DNA of 64,000 nucleotides from Pyxidicoccus fallax (lineage in GTDB: Bacteria > Myxococcota > Myxococcia > Myxococcales > Myxococcaceae): the NCBI RefSeq assembly GCF_012933655.1, contig NZ_JABBJJ010000017.1, forward strand, positions 1 through 64,000, in the 5' to 3' direction. Shown here piece after piece: positions 58,766 to 64,000 of this stretch. The notes under the pieces were generated by a model. That model did no database searches, was not told the origin of the DNA, and saw nothing but the letters and a program-made list of their open reading frames with translations. Each line of letters starts with the position of its first letter. The first letter of the stretch is position 1. Position numbers and translations under genes: made by a program.

Positions 58766-61700
58766 ATGACGCGCTTCGAGGATGTCTTCCCGTTCCGGCT
58801 TCGCAGAACGACGCTCGCGGTGGGGGCCGCGAGCGCGCTGTGGTTGATGGCGCCCACCCCGGCGCATGCGGTGAGCGCGCCGGTGGTGCAGGCGCACGCG
58901 GGGCTGGCGGACTTCGACTCGCGAACGGGCTTCGTGCTGCCCACGCGGGCGCAGCTCGACGCGGTGAGGACGCTGGGGGCCACGGTGCGCTGGAATGCGT
59001 TCGGCACGCCGGCCTCGCTCATCAGCCATGACGGATTCCTCGGCAACGCTCCGGGTGCGGATGCCGGCACCGCGGCGCGCGAGTGGGTGCGCGCGAATCG
59101 CGAGCTGTTCCGGCTGTCCGACGCTGACGTCACCTCGCTGGAGCTGGTGAACGCGGCGAAGCTCGCGGGCAGCAGCGGCCGGGCCGTGCTCTTCCGCCAG
59201 CGCTTCGGCCTGCTTCCGTCCGCGCAGGACGGGCTCATCACCGTGGGCCTGGTGGACGGCAAGGTGGCCTACGTCTCCTCGTCCGCCGTGGGCAGCCAGG
59301 CCGAGCCGGCACCGGCCCTGCTGTCCGCCACGCAGGCGTGGCTGGCCGCCGCGAGCAACGTGGGGCGCGTGCTGTCGCTCGTGAATCTCACCGGCCTTCG
59401 CGTGGAGAACGGCTGGTCCGTCTTCTCCGCGGCTGGCCTGTCCCAGTTGCAGCGCGCGCGCCTTGTCGCCTTCCCCACGCCCACGCAGGGCGTGAAGGCC
59501 GCGTTCGAGACCATCGTCCTCGACGTGAATGGCGGGCAGGTGCAGGCGTACACCTCTTTCGTGGACGCGCGCACCGGCGAGGTGCTCTTCCGGCAGGACC
59601 GCGTGCAGAACCTCGCGCTGCCGGACACCTTCAGCGGGGCCTACCAGGACGCTCCGGCGGCGCAGGCGTGCGGCCCGCTGCACCCCTTCGAAGTCCCGGC
59701 GGGGACGCGGAGCATCACCGTCGCGGCGCAGCCGGCGGTGGCCACCAACGACATCTCCATCAACCTCCTCTTCAACGGCGTCACCGTGGCCTCCGCGGAC
59801 CTGCTGACGAGCCCGGAGGTCCTCCACTACGCGCCCGGGTCGCTGCCCTCGGGCATCTACCAGGTGCAGGTCTGCCCGTACGCCGCGCCCACCCTGCCGC
59901 CGGTCGGGCCCTTCACGTACGTGGGCACCTTCGTCACCAACGACGTGGACACGAACCCGCTGGACCAGGGGCCGCGCTGGAAGCTCTTCACGTCGAACCC
60001 GCCGCTCGACTACTCCGCCACGGACACGCGCGTCACCGCGTGCTGGACGTCCGGCGAGGGGTGTGACGCCACGCTGAAGAACACCGCCGCGCGGGCACCC
60101 TGGGACTACGACTTCCGCACGGGGCTGCCCACCTTCACCACCATTGGCAACGCGGCCATCACCGCGGAGGCGTGGCTGAGCCCGCTCACCCCGGCCGAGC
60201 AGTACCGCCCGCTGAGCCCGGTGCGCGACTACTCCTTCACGTGGACGAACCAGTGGCACACGAGCCGGTGCTCGCCGCTGGCGCTCCTCTCCCCGCAGCG
60301 CAACGACGTGGACGCGGCCACCGCGAACCTGTTCGCGATGCACAACCGCATGCACGACTGGAGCTACTTCCTCGGCTTCACCGAGGAGAACTACAACCTC
60401 CAGCTGTCCAACTTCGGCAACCCGAGCACGGGCGGGCAGCTGCCCACGGGCGGCGAGCTGGACCCGGAGCTGGGCAACGTGCAGGCGGGCGCGCTGACGG
60501 GCGGCGCACCGACGTACCTCGGGCGTGACAACGCGAACCAGGTCACCCTCAACGACGGCATCCCCGGCATCACCAACATGTACCTGTGGCAGCCCATCGC
60601 CGGCTCCTTCTACGCGCCCTGCGTGGACGGCGACTACGACATGTCCGTCATCGGCCACGAGTACACCCACGCCATCTCCAACCGCATGGTGGGTGGGCCG
60701 GACGGCAACCTCACTGGCCTGCAGGCCGGCGCCATGGGCGAGAGCTGGAGCGACCTCGTCGCCGTCGAGTACCTCCTGGAGTACGGGCTGGCCCCCACGT
60801 CCGGAAACCCGTTCGCGGTGGGCGGCTACGTCACCGGCCACCCGGGGCGCGGCATCCGCAACTACGGGATGAACGACAGCCCGCTGAACTACTCCAACAT
60901 CGGCTACGACATGACGGGGCCGCAGTCGCACTCGGACGGCGAGGTCTGGAGCGCGACGAACCACGGCATCCGGCAGGCCTTCATCGAGCGGTATGACTTC
61001 GCGTACCCGTCCTCCAATGCCCAGCTCCAGGCCGAGTGCGCCAACGGCCAGCGGCACGTGACGGAGTGCCCGGGCAACCGGCGGTGGATGCAGCTGGTGT
61101 TCGACGCCTTCCTGCTGATGCAGCCGGGCGTGAGCATGGTGGACGCGCGAGACGCGTACCTCGCGGCGGACCGGATGCGCTTCGGCGGAGCGCACCAGGC
61201 GCTGCTGTGGCGGGAGTTCGCCCGCCGGGGCCTGGGCAGCAATGCCTCCAGCGTCACCGCCGAGGACACCCAGCCGGTGCCGGGGTTCGACACGCCGGTG
61301 GACACGGCGCAGGCCACCGTCACCTTCGACGCGGTGGCCTCTGACGAGGGCTTCGTGCCGGTGAAGGCGAAGGTGTACGTGGGCCAGTACGAGGCGCGCT
61401 CGCGGCCGGCGGCGGACACGGACCCGGACACGACACTGTCCCCCACCCTGCGGCTGGTGCCCGGCACCTATGACTTCGTCGTGAAGGCGGAGGGTCACGG
61501 CCTGCAGCGCTTCCGGTGGACCTTCGGCCCCGGCGAGGTGAAGACGCTGACGGCGCGGCTGCCCACCAACTGGGCCTCGATGACGAAGGGCGCCACGGCG
61601 ACGGGCGACGGCGTCAACCACGACAAGCTCATCGACGACACGGAGACCACCAACTGGGCGCGGCTGAACGCGGTGGCGGTCGGCGGCACGAAGGTGACGG

Positions 61701-62170
61701 TGGCGCTGGCGGGTGGCCCCCGGAGCGTGCGACAGGTGAACGTGAGCGCCCTGCTGCGCCCCACGGACGAGAATGACGCGGGCGGGGACACGGGCAGCCA
61801 GAACCGCTTCACGGCGCTGCGCGCGTTCGACGTCTACGCCTGCAAGGCGAGCGTGCTGAACCTGAACTGCACGTTGGACACGGGCTTCACGCGCGTCTAC
61901 TCCAGCGCCCACGACGCCTTCCCCGGCGACGTGCCGCGCCCGTCCGCGCCGGACCTCCAGCTGCGCTCGTTCCTCATTCCCGAGACGGTGGCCACGCACC
62001 TGCAATTGCGCGTCGTCACCAACCAGTGCACGGGGGGCTACAAGTTCCACGGCGACCAGGACGCGGACCCGCTGAACGACTCGGACTGCGTGAGCGGCTC
62101 CACCGCGGACAACGCCGTCCGCGCCGCGGAGTTCCAGGTGTTCTCCTCCGGCCCGCTGCTGACCGAGTAG
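58766..62170 (+). CDS. M36 fungalysin-type metalloprotease, secreted
   Basis: An 1134-residue exported protease. Signal peptide about 1-35 (ALWLMAPTPAHA). A propeptide region (about 40-300) is followed by the M36 catalytic domain with HEYTH at 631-635 in SVIGHEYTHAISNRM and the third ligand in GAMGESWSDLVAVEY. The C-terminal ~330 residues hold beta domains resembling secretion or substrate-binding modules, ending CVSGSTADNAVRAAEFQVFS. The family includes fungal elastinolytic proteases; myxobacteria use such enzymes to digest prey. The ATG at 58766 has AAGGA seven bases upstream. It shares a short divergent spacer with the DUF2169 gene and ends at a perfect terminator. Confidence 0.9.
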   Translation: MTRFEDVFPFRLRRTTLAVGAASALWLMAPTPAHAVSAPVVQAHAGLADFDSRTGFVLPTRAQLDAVRTLGATVRWNAFGTPASLISHDGFLGNAPGADAGTAAREWVRANRELFRLSDADVTSLELVNAAKLAGSSGRAVLFRQRFGLLPSAQDGLITVGLVDGKVAYVSSSAVGSQAEPAPALLSATQAWLAAASNVGRVLSLVNLTGLRVENGWSVFSAAGLSQLQRARLVAFPTPTQGVKAAFETIVLDVNGGQVQAYTSFVDARTGEVLFRQDRVQNLALPDTFSGAYQDAPAAQACGPLHPFEVPAGTRSITVAAQPAVATNDISINLLFNGVTVASADLLTSPEVLHYAPGSLPSGIYQVQVCPYAAPTLPPVGPFTYVGTFVTNDVDTNPLDQGPRWKLFTSNPPLDYSATDTRVTACWTSGEGCDATLKNTAARAPWDYDFRTGLPTFTTIGNAAITAEAWLSPLTPAEQYRPLSPVRDYSFTWTNQWHTSRCSPLALLSPQRNDVDAATANLFAMHNRMHDWSYFLGFTEENYNLQLSNFGNPSTGGQLPTGGELDPELGNVQAGALTGGAPTYLGRDNANQVTLNDGIPGITNMYLWQPIAGSFYAPCVDGDYDMSVIGHEYTHAISNRMVGGPDGNLTGLQAGAMGESWSDLVAVEYLLEYGLAPTSGNPFAVGGYVTGHPGRGIRNYGMNDSPLNYSNIGYDMTGPQSHSDGEVWSATNHGIRQAFIERYDFAYPSSNAQLQAECANGQRHVTECPGNRRWMQLVFDAFLLMQPGVSMVDARDAYLAADRMRFGGAHQALLWREFARRGLGSNASSVTAEDTQPVPGFDTPVDTAQATVTFDAVASDEGFVPVKAKVYVGQYEARSRPAADTDPDTTLSPTLRLVPGTYDFVVKAEGHGLQRFRWTFGPGEVKTLTARLPTNWASMTKGATATGDGVNHDKLIDDTETTNWARLNAVAVGGTKVTVALAGGPRSVRQVNVSALLRPTDENDAGGDTGSQNRFTALRAFDVYACKASVLNLNCTLDTGFTRVYSSAHDAFPGDVPRPSAPDLQLRSFLIPETVATHLQLRVVTNQCTGGYKFHGDQDADPLNDSDCVSGSTADNAVRAAEFQVFSSGPLLTE

Positions 62171-62185
62171 TCCTCCCTGCTCCGA

Positions 62186-62223
62186 GGGCCCCCGGCGAGA
62201 CAGCCCAACCTCGCCGGGGGCCC
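62186..62223. terminator. bidirectional terminator, perfect 14-bp stem
   Basis: GGGCCCCCGGCGAG (62186-62199) and CTCGCCGGGGGCCC (62210-62223) pair perfectly around a 10-base loop. It sits in the 66-base gap between the stops of the convergent M36 protease and serine hydrolase genes, and could end transcription from both sides. Confidence 0.85.
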
Positions 62224-62236
62224 CACGTGGCTTGCC

Positions 62237-63643
62237 CTAGTTCGCCATCAGCTGGAACGTGGACACCCGGTTGTCCGGGGTGAGCGACACGATGAAGAGC
62301 CGGCTCTCCGCCTCGAACTCCACGAGGTACGTGTAGACGCGGTCATCGCCCAGCACCTCCCGCTTCACCAGGACCAGCGGCCCCGCCGCCCCCAGTGCCT
62401 GCAGCTGCGTCTTGAGGCTCTGCGCGCCACCCACCCAGAACCACCAGGGGAGGTACGCGAACTCGGCCGGATTCAACGTCCCCTGCCGGGCCTGCTCGAG
62501 CAGCGAGGTGAAGCGGGCGGTCACCTCCGGCTCGAGGTCCGGAATGGGCGCCAGCGGCGGCACGGCGAGCGCGGGGTTGACGATGGCGGCGATGCCGTCC
62601 ACGAAATCCATGGGCTCCGTCCGGCTGTAGTTGGCCAGCACGACGATGGAGAGGGAATCCCCGATGAAGCGCGCGTACGCCGTCTTGAAGCCCTGCCACG
62701 CGCCGGTGTGCTGCTGCAGGGGCTTGCCGTTGCGCTCGGTCACCTCCCACCCGAAGCCGTACGGATAGGTGGCGCCGCTCTGGAGCGTCACGGGGCTCAG
62801 GATTTCGTGCCAGCTCCCCCCGCTCAGGAGGGAGCGCCGCTCCACGGCGGCATCCCAGGCCAGCATGTCCTTCAGCGAGAGATAGAGCGAGCCGTCCCCG
62901 GTGGTGTTGAGGGACGGGGAGACCCAGCTCTGGTTCGCCAGCGCGCCGCGGAGCACCCGGTAGCTGGCCGCGCGGTTCGGGATGATGTCCGACTCACTGA
63001 TGCCGCGCGCCGTCTTCATGCCCGCGGGCTTGAAGACCTGCTCGCCGAGGACGTTGACGAAGGAGGTGCCCGCGACGCGGTTCACGATGATGCCCAACAG
63101 GACGTAGCCGGAGTTGCTGTAGCTCCACCGGAGGCCGGCGGGAAACTCCACGGGCAGCCCCTGGATGAACCGCACGAAGTCCGCGTCCGAGTAGTCCTTC
63201 CGCACGTCGAGCTGATTCTCCAGGTCCTGGATGCCCGAGGTGTGCGTCAGCAGGTGCCGGAGGGTGATGGGCCCCCACGAGGCGGGCGCATCGGGGAAGT
63301 ACTTCGTGATGCTGTCGGACAGCGAGATGCGGCCCTGCTCCACCAGGAGCATCACCGCCATCGTCGTGAACTGCTTGCCCACGGAGGCGGACTGGAAGAG
63401 GGTCTCCGTCGTCACGGGGACCTGGTGCTCCAGGTTGGCGAAGCCGTAGCCCTTCGCCAGCACCACCCGTCCGTGGCTCACGACGCCCACGGCGAGGCCC
63501 GTCACCCCCTGCCGCTTCTGCTCCGCGCGCACGAAGGCGTCGATGCGCTCGCGCAGCGGCTCGTGCGCGGCGGAGGGACGGGCTGTCAGCAGCCCCACGA
63601 GAAGGACGGCGACCCACGAAATGGACTGCAAGGCGGCACGCAT
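62237..63643 (-). CDS. serine hydrolase of the class C beta-lactamase family, exported
   Basis: A 468-residue protein with a signal peptide (MRAALQSISWVAVLLVGLLTARPSAA). The beta-lactamase/D,D-peptidase fold is complete: SxxK in QSASVGKQFTTMA, YSN in WSYSNSGYVLLG, and HTG in QQHTGAWQGF. An extra C-terminal domain (about 370-468; VTARFTSLLEQARQGTLN) matches the extension seen in many secreted family members. It may act as an esterase, peptidase or lactamase. The ATG at 63643 has AGGAG six bases before it. A near-palindromic operator overlaps its probable promoter. Confidence 0.85.
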   Translation of the reverse strand: MRAALQSISWVAVLLVGLLTARPSAAHEPLRERIDAFVRAEQKRQGVTGLAVGVVSHGRVVLAKGYGFANLEHQVPVTTETLFQSASVGKQFTTMAVMLLVEQGRISLSDSITKYFPDAPASWGPITLRHLLTHTSGIQDLENQLDVRKDYSDADFVRFIQGLPVEFPAGLRWSYSNSGYVLLGIIVNRVAGTSFVNVLGEQVFKPAGMKTARGISESDIIPNRAASYRVLRGALANQSWVSPSLNTTGDGSLYLSLKDMLAWDAAVERRSLLSGGSWHEILSPVTLQSGATYPYGFGWEVTERNGKPLQQHTGAWQGFKTAYARFIGDSLSIVVLANYSRTEPMDFVDGIAAIVNPALAVPPLAPIPDLEPEVTARFTSLLEQARQGTLNPAEFAYLPWWFWVGGAQSLKTQLQALGAAGPLVLVKREVLGDDRVYTYLVEFEAESRLFIVSLTPDNRVSTFQLMAN

Positions 63644-63733
63644 ACGAACTCCTGATGTCTGGTCTGGCCAGGGCAAGGGGGAGCCGCGCAGGAGAACACG
63701 GCCCCGCCGCATCTCGAAGAGAGCGGCCACGCC

Positions 63734-63753
63734 ACGACTACGATAGTTGTCGT
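63734..63753 (-). promoter_or_regulatory. 20-base near-palindromic operator over a promoter
   Basis: ACGACTACGATAGTTGTCGT is symmetric at 16 of 20 positions. On the reverse strand, TTGATA (-35-like), 16 bases, then TATCGT (-10-like) place the operator across the -10 box, about 90 bases ahead of the serine hydrolase start. Its form recalls BlaI/MecI/CopY-type operators, which often control beta-lactamase-like genes. No regulator gene is in the window. Confidence 0.55.
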
Positions 63754-63763
63754 AGGGCGGGTA

Positions 63764-63919
63764 TCAATGACCCTGGGGCATTTGGAACATCGCCCGCGCT
63801 GCCTCGATGACGGCCGGAGGGGCCACGCGCAGTGAACCCGCCTTGAACGGCGGTTCGGGGTCGTACTCGATGCCGAGCTGGATGCACTGGGCGACCTGGG
63901 CGCCGAACTCGCGGCCCTT
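63764..63919 (-). pseudogene. DJ-1/PfpI family C-terminal remnant
   Basis: The reverse frame encodes AQCIQLGIEYDPEPPF followed by KAGSLRVAPPAVIEAARA, the characteristic end of DJ-1/PfpI amidotransferase-like proteins, and stops at 63764. Upstream of about 63919 the frame stays open but becomes antisense to an AraC helix-turn-helix, so the N-terminal three quarters, including the nucleophile Cys region, are missing. I read it as a truncated remnant. Confidence 0.6.
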
Positions 63920-64000
63920 CGGCACGCTGGAGACGCTGCACCGCGTGTTCAAGCGCTCGCTCGGCGTCACCCCGGCGGAGTACCGGGGCCGCTTCACCGC
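63920..64000 (+). pseudogene. AraC-family helix-turn-helix fragment, runs off window
   Basis: Forward frame: FGTLETLHRVFKRSLGVTP followed by AEYRGRFT, the second helix-turn-helix of AraC/GlxA regulators. The residues before it (WATWAPNSRP) do not continue the domain and are antisense to the DJ-1 remnant, so the 5' part is lost at a junction near 63920. It continues past the window end, where only about ten more residues would be expected. Confidence 0.6.

Noticed and set aside
63764-63997. A single 77-residue reverse gene.
   Set aside because: Its first third is antisense to a recognisable AraC helix-turn-helix, so only the DJ-1-like end is meaningful.

Overview
The window is about 69-70% GC with strong third-position GC bias, and genes are packed tightly on both strands. 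Its content is typical of a predatory myxobacterium of the Myxococcus/Corallococcus/Pyxidicoccus group (Myxococcota): many secreted lipoproteins with Asp-Ala-Gly linkers after the lipobox Cys, large secreted hydrolases, a very large hybrid histidine kinase, a fungalysin-type protease and eukaryote-like metabolic enzymes. The genus assignment is inferred from gene content; I saw no rRNA, tRNA, CRISPR array, insertion sequence or prophage.

Layout. 1-7.3 kb: a TetR regulator with a repeat-expanded tail overlapping a hypothetical gene, a secreted nuclease-fold lipoprotein, two secreted/membrane proteins and an ArsR regulator. 7.3-13.1 kb: a lipase-like lipoprotein that lacks its expected nucleophile, an alpha/beta hydrolase divergent from it, and a DUF885 zinc peptidase. 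13.2-21.6 kb: a compact fructose PTS operon (EIIA-HPr-EI, 1-phosphofructokinase, EIIB-EIIB-EIIC) directly behind a SWIM/SNF2 helicase gene. 21.7-31 kb: an M19 dipeptidase-like lipoprotein, an exported SurE nucleotidase, and a 2005-residue sensor kinase made of two complete tandem copies of one hybrid kinase. 31.2-38.4 kb: an amidase, a class A beta-lactamase-like protein, a hotdog thioesterase, a mitochondrial-type hydroxyacid-oxoacid transhydrogenase, a helix-hairpin-helix/P-domain lipoprotein whose 3' end is echoed in a repeat cluster downstream, a small zinc protein and an alkaline ceramidase.

38.4-46.4 kb: two adjacent genes, probably translationally coupled, for large exported proteins. 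One is an Asp-box beta-propeller ending in a dockerin-like double loop. The other is a 13-module Ig-like lipoprotein ending in a domain that looks cohesin-like. A strong terminator hairpin follows. 46.5-48.2 kb: an ATP-grasp enzyme and a short-chain dehydrogenase.

48.2-58.65 kb: nine same-strand genes with gaps under 30 bases. The first four (DUF2169, a ketosynthase-fold pseudoenzyme, a DUF4150 PAAR-like protein and a zinc metalloprotease), with two small unknown genes, resemble a type VI secretion effector-loading cassette. A triple-GT2 glycosyltransferase, a Tat lipoprotein and a DEIH-box helicase follow. 58.7-64 kb: an M36 fungalysin protease, a perfect bidirectional terminator, a serine beta-lactamase-like hydrolase under a palindromic operator, and two gene remnants (DJ-1/PfpI and AraC) joined head-on at the window edge.

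Many starts given here are trimmed inward from the longest open frame, using ribosome binding sites, signal peptides or family N-termini.
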